Source of the DNA: Clostridiales bacterium
GTDB lineage: Bacteria; Bacillota; Clostridia; Lachnospirales; Lachnospiraceae
Direction: 5' to 3'
Assembly (NCBI GenBank): GCA_012512995.1
Contig: JAAZDA010000095.1
Coordinates: 1-6,079 of the forward strand
DNA: 6,079 nt
The notes under the pieces were generated by a model. The model was not told the origin of the DNA, made no database searches, and saw only the letters and a list, made by a program, of their open reading frames with translations. The translations under genes and the position numbers were made by a program. Positions within the stretch are counted from its first letter, which is position 1. The number at the start of each line of letters is the position of its first letter. Shown here one piece after another: positions 1 to 5,288 of this stretch.

Positions 1-246
1 CGCGACGACTGCCATATCCAAACCACTATTGAACATGTCTTCATGCAGCCGATAACTTTCTCTTACAAGTCTTGAAATGTGATGTCTTACTACACTGTTT
101 CCGACTTTCCGGCTCACGGAAATTCCAAGTCTGTTCTTACCCGTTTCGTTGCCACACACATACAGAACGAGATATGAATTTACATAGGATCTTCCGCACT
201 TATAACATTTCTTAAAGTCTTCGTTTCTCTTGAGCGAATTTTTCAT
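1..246 (-). CDS. rnpA: Ribonuclease P protein component (partial, C-terminus outside window)
   Basis: Protein cofactor of RNase P, which helps the catalytic RNA remove 5' leaders from pre-tRNAs. The visible 82 residues begin MKNSLKRNEDFKKCYKCGRS, the usual RnpA opening, and continue through the conserved helix region at about residues 43-66 (SVSRKVGNSVV, then RHHISRLVRESYR). RnpA proteins are usually about 110-120 residues, so roughly a quarter to a third is lost at the window edge; nothing suggests the gene itself is broken. The ATG at 244-246 is the only ATG, GTG or TTG in frame after the upstream stop at 289-291. Its only Shine-Dalgarno-like sequence (AGGA, 263-266) lies 16 bases away, so initiation may be weak. 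The signature R-N-R motif reads R54-H55-H56. It lies 119 bases downstream of rpmH behind a hairpin. Identification is secure from sequence and from the rpmH neighbour. Confidence 0.95.
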   Translation of the reverse strand, partial: MKNSLKRNEDFKKCYKCGRSYVNSYLVLYVCGNETGKNRLGISVSRKVGNSVVRHHISRLVRESYRLHEDMFNSGLDMAVVA

Positions 247-284
247 ATATTTTATTCTGTTTTCCTGCGAGATAAACTCACCGT

Positions 285-327
285 TTAATTAAAAATGCCA
301 GAAAAGCATATACGCGGCTTTTCTGGC
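285..327 (-). terminator. Intrinsic terminator or attenuator between rpmH and rnpA
   Basis: A perfect 11-bp inverted repeat (GCCAGAAAAGC at 297-307, GCTTTTCTGGC at 317-327) encloses a 9-base loop. Read on the minus strand it is followed directly by ATTTTTAATT (287-296), the hairpin-plus-U-tract form of a Rho-independent terminator. On the plus strand no T-run follows, so it points toward rnpA only. I see no convincing promoter between it and rnpA, so partial read-through (attenuation) rather than full stop is the likelier role; that part is inference. Confidence 0.75.
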
Positions 328-365
328 TAAACCTTTCGCAAATAGCCGCTCAGGCATAGAGACAA

Positions 366-509
366 TTAAACAGTCAGTTTCTTTCTGCCTTTTAATCTTC
401 TTGCTGCAAGGACTTTTCTTCCGCCCGGAGTAGACATTCTTGATCTGAAGCCATGTACCTTCATGCGCTGCCTTCTCTTGGGCTGATATGTCATTTTTGA
501 TTGTGCCAT
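366..509 (-). CDS. rpmH: 50S ribosomal protein L34
   Basis: Small, very basic large-subunit ribosomal protein. The 47-residue product reads MAQSKMTYQPKRRQR, then MKVHGFRSRMSTPGGRKVL, then AARRLKGRKKLTV, which matches the L34 family along its whole length; the usual length is 44-47. The start at 507-509 is chosen over the internal ATG at residue 6 because a strong Shine-Dalgarno (AAGGAGGTG, 517-525) lies 7 bases upstream of it. The gene is divergent from dnaA, as is usual in Bacillota, and has its own near-consensus promoter about 118 bases upstream. It is followed by a terminator-like hairpin before rnpA. Too short for many gene finders, but unambiguous. Confidence 0.97.
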   Translation of the reverse strand: MAQSKMTYQPKRRQRMKVHGFRSRMSTPGGRKVLAARRLKGRKKLTV

Positions 510-516
510 CTCAAAA

Positions 517-525
517 CACCTCCTT
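517..525 (-). promoter_or_regulatory. Strong ribosome binding site of rpmH
   Basis: AAGGAGGTG on the minus strand is an almost full anti-Shine-Dalgarno match, 7 bases from the rpmH ATG. It decides the start in favour of residue 1 rather than Met6. The leader hairpin at 531-563 ends only five bases upstream of it. Confidence 0.9.
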
Positions 526-530
526 ATCAT

Positions 531-563
531 AAACGAGGATCCGACCCTGCCGGATACACGTTT
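531..563 (-). promoter_or_regulatory. Hairpin in the rpmH leader
   Basis: AAACG (531-535) pairs with CGTTT (559-563) and ATCCG (539-543) pairs with CGGAT (551-555), separated by a symmetric 3x3 internal loop and closed by a 7-base loop. It would form in the rpmH mRNA leader just upstream of the Shine-Dalgarno. A possible 13-codon ORF (ATG at 566-568, stop at 527-529, with AGGA 4 bases before the ATG) overlaps it entirely. Structure is seen; a regulatory role is inference. Confidence 0.4.
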
Positions 564-626
564 CTCATTTTTTCCTGCATATAATATGTAATAACTTTTG
601 CGGTCCGTGTGGTGGACAGCTTTTTT

Positions 627-655
627 ATTATATATAAACCGCGATTTACCGTCAA
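627..655 (-). promoter_or_regulatory. Sigma-A promoter of rpmH
   Basis: On the minus strand TTGACG (650-655) is followed after exactly 17 bases by TATAAT (627-632): 5 of 6 and 6 of 6 matches to the housekeeping consensus. Transcription would start near 620, giving a leader of about 110 bases. This is the best promoter in the window, as expected for a ribosomal protein gene. Confidence 0.85.
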
Positions 656-768
656 GCAGAAAGTGCGTATTCTCGCAGATTCCGGTGTATTACCATGTAT
701 CTTTCAGTGCATAATTCTCTCTCTGATTTTCATTCTTCCCATATATTGAAAAAATAAATTTTCGTTTC

Positions 769-793
769 CCACATTTTGTGGTGGAAAATGTGG
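769..793. repeat. Inverted repeat at left edge of the DnaA-box cluster
   Basis: CCACATTTT (769-777) and AAAATGTGG (785-793) form a perfect 9-bp inverted repeat around a 7-base spacer (GTGGTGG). Each arm contains the CCACA core of a DnaA box, so it may simply be two opposed degenerate boxes. Confidence 0.6.
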
Positions 794-819
794 ATTGGCT
801 GTCCACATGTTAATTTTTT

Positions 820-828
820 CTATCCACA
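820..828 (+). promoter_or_regulatory. DnaA box (CTATCCACA)
   Basis: One mismatch to TTATCCACA, at the first base. It faces the perfect boxes at 832-840 and 843-851, making a tight three-box group with gaps of 3 and 2 bases. Confidence 0.7.
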
Positions 829-831
829 ATT

Positions 832-840
832 TGTGAATAA
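832..840 (-). promoter_or_regulatory. DnaA box (TTATTCACA)
   Basis: Exact match to TTATNCACA on the minus strand; two bases separate it from the next box at 843-851, same orientation. Confidence 0.8.
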
Positions 841-842
841 GT

Positions 843-851
843 TGTGGATAA
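843..851 (-). promoter_or_regulatory. DnaA box (TTATCCACA), full consensus
   Basis: The only perfect TTATCCACA in the window, on the minus strand, at the centre of the cluster. It is the expected highest-affinity site. Confidence 0.88.
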
Positions 852-940
852 CAAGCTCATAAACTTGTTTTGACGATCCATTTTAGACTGAATTTACACA
901 GAATTTTCACAAATTTAATCGTTGATAAACAAGTCAAAAC

Positions 941-949
941 TTATACACA
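941..949 (+). promoter_or_regulatory. DnaA box (TTATACACA)
   Basis: Exact match to TTATNCACA. A weaker box (ATTTTCACA, 949-957) shares its last base in the same orientation, and an AT-rich tract with trio-like triplets follows at 958-995. Confidence 0.75.
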
Positions 950-1010
950 TTTTCACAAGTGCATAAATTATAATAGGTTTTTACTATTTATTAGTCACCT
1001 GTATGGCAGT

Positions 1011-1039
1011 TTGAACTTAATTTTTGCTTAGTGTATTAT
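1011..1039 (+). promoter_or_regulatory. Candidate sigma-A promoter of dnaA
   Basis: TTGAAC (1011-1016) and TATTAT (1034-1039) are separated by 17 bases: 4 of 6 and 5 of 6 matches. The predicted start near 1046 leaves a leader of about 130 bases. It lies about 54 bases right of the last DnaA-like box, so DnaA bound at the cluster could influence it, as in other autoregulated dnaA genes; no good box overlaps it. Confidence 0.6.
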
Positions 1040-1174
1040 AGTGGCATCGCCGATTTATGATTCATAGAGAAATATAATTATTATTGGGGGCGGCATCCAT
1101 TTTTTCATTCGTTGGAGTCGTCTTTTTCTATCTGAACTCATCGGCATCACTTATATTAAGAAGAGGTTTTTACA

Positions 1175-2608
1175 ATGAGTGTCAATTTAATTTCAAATGA
1201 AGAAGTGTATGGGCATCTGGTTCGGCAGTGGGATATGATCAAGGATCATATTTTCAAAGAATATAAACTGACAGCAATCTCATATAAAACCTGGATTCAG
1301 CCGCTTACTATCGACAGCGTGAACGGCACGGTCGTAAATATTCTCATTCATTCTGATCAGACTTATATGAAGCAGTACATCACAGAAAGGTACTGCACTT
1401 ATTTTGAAGTTACCATAACAGAAGTCCTCAACACATCGGAAACTACCGGTGAACTTAATAATGACGGACCGGATTACAGTGTTGTCTTTCTTCTTGATAA
1501 TGAATCTTCTGTTTCTTATGTTGAAAAAGAAGAACCTGTTGAAAAGAACAGGAATTCAGTTTATGTCGAATCAAATCTTAATCCCCGCTATCGTTTTGAC
1601 ACTTTCATAGTCGGCGGAAATAATAAATTTGCCCAGTCAGCCTGCCTTGCAGTCGCTGAATCTCCCGGACAGGCCTACAATCCGCTGTTTATTTACGGTG
1701 GCGCCGGACTCGGCAAAACTCATCTTATGCATTCGATCGGTCATTATGTCCTTGAAAATGACCCTAATAAAAAGGTTCTTTATGTGACGTCGGAACAGTT
1801 TACAAATGAAGTAATAGAGAGCATAAGGTCAAGAAATACAGCTTCAATGTCAAGACTTCGCGACAAATACCGCACTGTTGACGTACTTCTTATAGATGAT
1901 ATCCAGTTCATCATAGGCAAGGAATCAACGCAGGAAGAGTTTTTCCATACATTTAACGAGCTGCATTCCGCCGGCAAACAGATTGTCCTTTCATCTGATC
2001 GTCCGCCCAAGGAAATGGAAACACTTGATGAACGCTTCCGCTCACGTTTTGAATGGGGCCTCATCGCTGATATTCAGCCGCCCGATTTTGAGACCAGAAT
2101 GGCAATTCTCCGCAAGAATTCTGAGAATCAGTCCAAACATATTGATGATTCTATTCTTGACTATATTGCTACGAATATTAAATCCAACATCAGAGAGCTG
2201 GAAGGCGCTTTCAATAAAATGATTGCTTACTCACGGCTTAATAATGTAGAAATAACTCTTGATACAGCCAAAGAAGCTCTCAAAGATATCGTTTCTCCTG
2301 AAAACGGAAAAAATGTAACTCCTGAGACTATTATTTCTACTGTCTGTGAACACTACAATGTACGTGAAGCTGATGTGGAAAGCAGGAAAAGAAGCTCAGA
2401 ATTTGTTTTGCCCCGCCAGGTAATAATGTATATTCTTCGTGAAAACACTGATCTGACTCTTGAGCGTATCGGTAAATATCTTGGCAATAAAGATCACACA
2501 ACAGTTATGCACGGTGCAGACAAGATCAAAGACGATATCAAAACAAATGAAGAACTCAGGAGTAATATTTCTTTTATCATAAAAAAACTGAATCTGGGTA
2601 CAAGATAA
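1175..2608 (+). CDS. dnaA: Chromosomal replication initiator protein DnaA
   Basis: ATP-dependent initiator that binds DnaA boxes and melts oriC. The 477 residues show all four domains. Domain I (about 14-88) has WDMIKDHIFKEY and SYKTWIQPL, for self-contact and helicase loading. Domain II (about 89-134) is an acidic linker. Domain III is the AAA+ core (about 135-370), with Walker A GGAGLGKTH (175-183), Walker B VDVLLIDDIQF (235-245), sensor 1 around VLSSD (271-275), the arginine finger in SRFEWGL (R291) and sensor 2 R340 in NIRELEGAFN. Domain IV (about 378-477) is the DNA-binding domain with DHTTVMH (440-446). Just before DHTTV the usual GGR reads GNK (437-439). The ATG is preceded by AAGAGG (1161-1166) at 8 bases. 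Length is slightly above the common ~450 residues because of domain II and a short N-terminal lead. It stands alone, ending in a terminator at 2627-2660. Confidence 0.99.
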   Translation: MSVNLISNEEVYGHLVRQWDMIKDHIFKEYKLTAISYKTWIQPLTIDSVNGTVVNILIHSDQTYMKQYITERYCTYFEVTITEVLNTSETTGELNNDGPDYSVVFLLDNESSVSYVEKEEPVEKNRNSVYVESNLNPRYRFDTFIVGGNNKFAQSACLAVAESPGQAYNPLFIYGGAGLGKTHLMHSIGHYVLENDPNKKVLYVTSEQFTNEVIESIRSRNTASMSRLRDKYRTVDVLLIDDIQFIIGKESTQEEFFHTFNELHSAGKQIVLSSDRPPKEMETLDERFRSRFEWGLIADIQPPDFETRMAILRKNSENQSKHIDDSILDYIATNIKSNIRELEGAFNKMIAYSRLNNVEITLDTAKEALKDIVSPENGKNVTPETIISTVCEHYNVREADVESRKRSSEFVLPRQVIMYILRENTDLTLERIGKYLGNKDHTTVMHGADKIKDDIKTNEELRSNISFIIKKLNLGTR

Positions 2609-2626
2609 ACACAAAACACACAATGA

Positions 2627-2660
2627 AGACCGGTGTTTTCCACACCGGTCTGTTTGTATT
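2627..2660 (+). terminator. Intrinsic terminator after dnaA
   Basis: A 10-bp perfect stem (2627-2636 with 2642-2651, core GACCGGTGT / ACACCGGTC) closed by a 5-base loop, then an interrupted T-tract TGTTTGTATT. It starts 18 bases after the dnaA stop. The weak T-tract suggests incomplete termination. The loop and right arm contain TTTTCCACA (2636-2644), one base off a DnaA box. Confidence 0.8.
2636..2644 (+). promoter_or_regulatory. DnaA-box-like site inside the dnaA terminator
   Basis: TTTTCCACA differs from TTATCCACA only at base 3. It sits in the loop and right arm of the terminator and points toward the trio-like element at 2718. Could be chance, since the hairpin alone explains part of it. 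Confidence 0.4.
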
Positions 2661-2682
2661 AATGCCCCATAAAATGTATAAT
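2654..2682 (+). promoter_or_regulatory. Candidate promoter for dnaN operon
   Basis: TATAAT (2677-2682) is a perfect -10. The -35 at 17-base spacing is TTGTAT (2654-2659), only 3 of 6. Start would be near 2689, at the edge of the DnaA-box-like TTAAGCACA (2691-2699). The position between the dnaA terminator and dnaN makes biological sense. Confidence 0.6.
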
Positions 2683-2690
2683 AGTAAAGG

Positions 2691-2752
2691 TTAAGCACAA
2701 ATTTCCGATGCTTAATACTACTACTTCTGTTTTATCTTTAATCTTTACTTTT
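2691..2752. other. Candidate DNA unwinding element with DnaA-trio-like triplets
   Basis: TTAAGCACA (2691-2699) is one mismatch from TTATNCACA. From 2718 the plus strand reads CTA-CTA-CTT-CTG, i.e. 3'-GAT-GAT-GAA on the minus strand, the repeating form of the DnaA-trio known from Bacillus subtilis. An AT-rich, T-biased tract (2730-2752) follows. A 7-bp inverted repeat, TTAAGCA (2691-2697) and TGCTTAA (2709-2715), lies between box and triplets. Sequence and position are seen; origin-melting function is inference by analogy with the B. subtilis dnaA-dnaN intergenic region. Confidence 0.55.
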
Positions 2753-2793
2753 CTGTAAAGAAAAGAAGGGGCCTTACACAAGGAGTCAATCTT

Positions 2794-3900
2794 ATGAAAA
2801 TCACAGTAAGTGAAAGTGATCTTGTAAATGCGATCAATACAGTATACAGAGCTGTACCATCAAAGACGACTATGAATATTCTTAAATGCATCCTTATCGA
2901 TGCAGCTGGTCAGAAGATTACTTTTATCGCTAACGATATGGAGCTTGGTATTCAGACTTCTATCGAAGGGACGATCGAAGAAAAAGGAATAGTTGCTGTA
3001 GATGCTGATATTCTCTCAGGCATTGTAAGAAAACTGCCTGATGGAGATGTTTTGATTGAAACTACAGATAAATCACAGGTCAGGATCAAATGCGGAAGTG
3101 CTAAATTTGAAATCGGTTGTAATGACGGTCTTGAGTTTACAAGACTTCCTGAGATTGAGAAAAATGAAGGAATAAATGTTTCTGAGTTTACATTCAGAGA
3201 AATAATTAACAGAACGATTTTCTCTATTTCTGACAATGACAGCAATAAGCTCATGACTGGTGAACTTCTTGAAATCAAAGACGGAAATATGAGAATCGTG
3301 GGACTTGACGGTCATCGTATAGCAATTAGACGCACGGAACTCAACGGCTCATACAGTGACAGAAGCGTTGTTATTCCCGGCAAAACTCTCGGAGAGGTCG
3401 CAAAGATTCTTCCCGGAGATATGGATAAACAGGTATCGATCTTTTTCACGAATAAGCAGGTTCTTTTTGAGTTTGATGAGACCCTTGTCGTTTCACGGCT
3501 GATTGATGGTGAGTATTTCAGGATAGATCAGATGTTGTCGGACGATTATGAAACAAAGATGACAGTAAACAGACAAGAGCTTCAAAGCTGCATAGACAGA
3601 GCTCTCCTTCTTGTAAGAGAAGGTGATAAGAAGCCGGTAGTCTTTTCTGTAACACCTGCAAACGTAGAGATAATGATATCAACAGATCTTGGAAGAATGG
3701 ACGAGAATATAGTCTGCAACAGTGAAGGCCGTGAAATAATGATAGGCTTCAATCCAAAGTTCCTTCTTGATGCACTCAGGGCTATTGATGATGAAGAAAT
3801 CGACATGTATTTCGTAAATCCCAAGGCGCCTTGCTTCATCAGGAACACAGAACAGACTTACAATTATGTTGTACTGCCGGTCAACTTCACGACAGTCTGA
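2794..3900 (+). CDS. dnaN: DNA polymerase III beta subunit (sliding clamp)
   Basis: Homodimeric ring that slides on DNA and tethers the replicative polymerase and repair proteins. The 368 residues are normal for the family and show three repeated clamp folds, roughly 1-125, 128-245 and 250-368. Family landmarks include GLDGHRIAI (170-178, the clamp's DGHR loop), SRLIDGEYF (234-242), GFNPKFLLDAL (318-328) and the C-terminal YVVLPV (358-363), which forms part of the pocket bound by client peptides. Start ATG has a good Shine-Dalgarno AAGGAG (2780-2785) at 8 bases. Sixteen bases separate its stop from the yaaA-type gene, so the two are probably co-transcribed from the promoter at 2654-2682. Nothing is missing or odd in the protein. 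Confidence 0.99.
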   Translation: MKITVSESDLVNAINTVYRAVPSKTTMNILKCILIDAAGQKITFIANDMELGIQTSIEGTIEEKGIVAVDADILSGIVRKLPDGDVLIETTDKSQVRIKCGSAKFEIGCNDGLEFTRLPEIEKNEGINVSEFTFREIINRTIFSISDNDSNKLMTGELLEIKDGNMRIVGLDGHRIAIRRTELNGSYSDRSVVIPGKTLGEVAKILPGDMDKQVSIFFTNKQVLFEFDETLVVSRLIDGEYFRIDQMLSDDYETKMTVNRQELQSCIDRALLLVREGDKKPVVFSVTPANVEIMISTDLGRMDENIVCNSEGREIMIGFNPKFLLDALRAIDDEEIDMYFVNPKAPCFIRNTEQTYNYVVLPVNFTTV

Positions 3901-3903
3901 TAC

Positions 3904-3910
3904 AAAGAGG
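3904..3910 (+). promoter_or_regulatory. Ribosome binding site choosing the yaaA-type start
   Basis: AAAGAGG is followed by two consecutive ATG codons at 3914 and 3917. Spacing is 3 bases to the first and 6 to the second, favouring 3917. Confidence 0.6.
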
Positions 3911-3916
3911 TCAATG

Positions 3917-4150
3917 ATGGTAAACGTAAAGATCAGGGATGAGTTTATAAAACTGGGTCAGGCCATGAAGCTTGCCGGTTTCGTCGATTCCGGTGCAGAG
4001 GCCAAAGAGGTCATTGAAGAAGGAAAAGTCACTGTTGCCGGTGAAGTTGAGACAAGACGTGGAAAGAAACTCAGAAATGGCGACACTTTTGCATATGACG
4101 GGAAAGAAGCTGAAATCTCAGCACCTGCGGCAACAACGGAGACAAAATAA
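3917..4150 (+). CDS. yaaA: S4-domain RNA-binding protein, YaaA type (between dnaN and recF)
   Basis: A 77-residue protein that is almost entirely one S4 RNA-binding fold. The diagnostic stretch is KLAGFVDSGAEAKEVIEEG (about 18-36), then VTVAGEVETRRGKKLRNGDTF (about 38-58). This is the small S4 protein that sits between dnaN and recF in Bacillota (YaaA of B. subtilis, unrelated to E. coli YaaA). S4 domains bind structured RNA, commonly rRNA; the exact substrate here cannot be read from sequence. The frame stays open upstream to 3866 inside dnaN, but the Shine-Dalgarno AAAGAGG (3904-3910) and family alignment place the start at 3917, or at the adjacent ATG 3914. The last dozen residues (ISAPAATTETK) are a short low-complexity tail beyond the domain. 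Only six bases separate it from recF. Confidence 0.92.
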   Translation: MVNVKIRDEFIKLGQAMKLAGFVDSGAEAKEVIEEGKVTVAGEVETRRGKKLRNGDTFAYDGKEAEISAPAATTETK

Positions 4151-4156
4151 GACTGA

Positions 4157-5263
4157 ATGTATATTCAATCGCTTGAGTTATCAAATTTCAGAAATTATGA
4201 ATCCCTGAATGTATCCTTCTCCGAAGGCACGAACATCATATACGGTGACAATGCACAGGGCAAAACAAATATTCTCGAAGCTCTGTATATGATATCAATC
4301 ACGAAGTCATACCGTGGGCAGAATGACAAGGATCTGATACGCTTCGGTCAGGATGAAGCGCATATCAGGTCATACATCATGAAGAAGGAAATTGACTATC
4401 AGGTCGACATGCACCTTCGGCGCGGGAAAGCTAAGGGAATCGCAATCAACAGCCAGAAGATCAAGAAGGCGTCAGATCTTATAGGTCTGCTCCACATAGT
4501 CTTCTTTTCTCCCGATGATCTTCGGATCATCAAGGACGGCCCGGCGCAGCGGCGAAGATTTATGGATATGGAGCTCTGCCAGCTCGACAGGAAGTATCTG
4601 AGCGACATGAGCCGTTACAACAGGATCCTCGAACAAAGGAACCGCTTATTGCATGATATTTTCTTTGACCAGCGACTTGCTGATACATTGAGCATCTGGG
4701 ATGAACAGCTGGTCGATTACGGAATGAGAATAATCGACAGGCGTTCGGAATTCATGAAGAACGTCAACGAAATAGTCGGAGACATTCATGAGAACCTCTC
4801 AGGAGGACGTGAGCATATGACCGTGACATATGAACCCGATGTGACATCAGATCAGTTCGCGGCAAAACTTAAGAAATCCCGCGAGCGCGACATCCGTCAG
4901 AAAATGACGACGGCAGGTCCTCACAGAGATGACTTCTCGTTTGTAGACAACAAGATAGACCTGAGGCAATTCGGTTCGCAGGGACAGCAGCGCACATGCG
5001 CCCTGTCGCTCAAGATGTCGGAAATAGAACTTGTAAAGAACATTATCGGTGATAATCCTGTACTCATGCTCGATGATGTTCTGTCTGAGCTCGACTCGGG
5101 GAGGCAGAATTATCTGCTTGAGAGTCTGGGCGGAATACAGACATTCATAACGTGTACGGGGCTTGATGAATTTGTTAAGCACAGGTTTTCAATAGACAGA
5201 CTTTTCAAAGTAGAAAACGGACAGATCGCTGAAGATAATGGAAACAGCATCGCCGGGAAATAG
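4157..5263 (+). CDS. recF: DNA replication and repair protein RecF
   Basis: SMC-like ATPase that acts with RecO and RecR to load RecA at single-strand gaps and stalled forks. The 368 residues match the family length. The N-terminus MYIQSLELSNFRNYESL is typical. Walker A is GDNAQGKTN (30-38); the ABC signature is FGSQGQQRTCALSLK (272-286); Walker B with D-loop is PVLMLDDVLSELD (301-313); TAGPHRDDF (252-260) is the conserved stretch ahead of the signature; TFITCTG (329-335) covers the switch region. The ATG at 4157 is the first possible start, since an in-frame TGA ends at 4156. There is no usable Shine-Dalgarno (nearest GGAG at 4138-4141, 15 bases away), so translation is probably coupled to the yaaA-type gene ending 6 bases upstream. 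All catalytic motifs are intact. Confidence 0.98.
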   Translation: MYIQSLELSNFRNYESLNVSFSEGTNIIYGDNAQGKTNILEALYMISITKSYRGQNDKDLIRFGQDEAHIRSYIMKKEIDYQVDMHLRRGKAKGIAINSQKIKKASDLIGLLHIVFFSPDDLRIIKDGPAQRRRFMDMELCQLDRKYLSDMSRYNRILEQRNRLLHDIFFDQRLADTLSIWDEQLVDYGMRIIDRRSEFMKNVNEIVGDIHENLSGGREHMTVTYEPDVTSDQFAAKLKKSRERDIRQKMTTAGPHRDDFSFVDNKIDLRQFGSQGQQRTCALSLKMSEIELVKNIIGDNPVLMLDDVLSELDSGRQNYLLESLGGIQTFITCTGLDEFVKHRFSIDRLFKVENGQIAEDNGNSIAGK

Positions 5264-5265
5264 GA

Positions 5266-5284
5266 CGGAGCAGAAAACGCTCCG
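5266..5284 (+). repeat. Small hairpin between recF and gyrB
   Basis: CGGAGC (5266-5271) pairs perfectly with GCTCCG (5279-5284) around a 7-base loop AGAAAAC. No T-run follows, so it is not a terminator. It ends four bases before the gyrB Shine-Dalgarno and might tune translation or stabilise the message end; no function can be assigned. Confidence 0.45.
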
Positions 5285-5288
5285 CCAT

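Larger units (their letters stand above)
765..957. other. oriC upstream region: DnaA-box cluster
   Basis: A gene-free stretch with about ten 9-mers resembling TTATNCACA. Full matches are at 832-840 and 843-851 (both minus) and 941-949 (plus). One-mismatch: CTATCCACA at 820-828. Two-mismatch: 765-773, 789-797 (minus), 799-807, 892-900, 903-911 and 949-957. The density, the closely spaced inverted boxes and the place between rpmH and dnaA are those of the upstream DnaA-box region of Bacillota origins. The rest of the 510-1174 interval holds the rpmH leader and promoter (to 655), a stretch at 656-764 in which I see nothing definite, an AT-rich tract at 958-995, and the dnaA promoter and leader. 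Confidence 0.9.

Noticed and set aside
580..585. TATAAT on the plus strand as a possible -10 element
   Set aside because: No -35-like sequence at 16-18 bases upstream and no gene to serve until dnaA 590 bases away.
2505..2513. DnaA-box-like TTATGCACG within dnaA
   Set aside because: It falls on the conserved V-M-H-G codons of the DnaA signature, so protein conservation explains it; isolated and one mismatch.
2396..2698. Minus-strand open frame covering the dnaA end and part of the dnaA-dnaN gap
   Set aside because: Overlaps conserved dnaA domain IV and the terminator; low-complexity, Tyr/Cys-rich product with no recognisable domain; dnaA-dnaN gaps rarely carry antisense genes.
3866..3916. 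Longer N-terminus for the S4-domain protein, starting inside dnaN
   Set aside because: The added residues (MLYCRSTSRQ...) are the shifted-frame reading of the dnaN C-terminus, and the Shine-Dalgarno at 3904-3910 supports 3917.
4847..5182. Minus-strand open frame of 111 codons opposite recF
   Set aside because: Opposite the intact signature and Walker B motifs of recF; no recognisable protein; a shadow frame.
5175..5183. Second copy of TTAAGCACA, identical to the site at 2691, in recF
   Set aside because: Lies in recF coding sequence (V-K-H) with no neighbouring boxes or triplets; likely chance. It also warns that the 2691 site alone is weak evidence.
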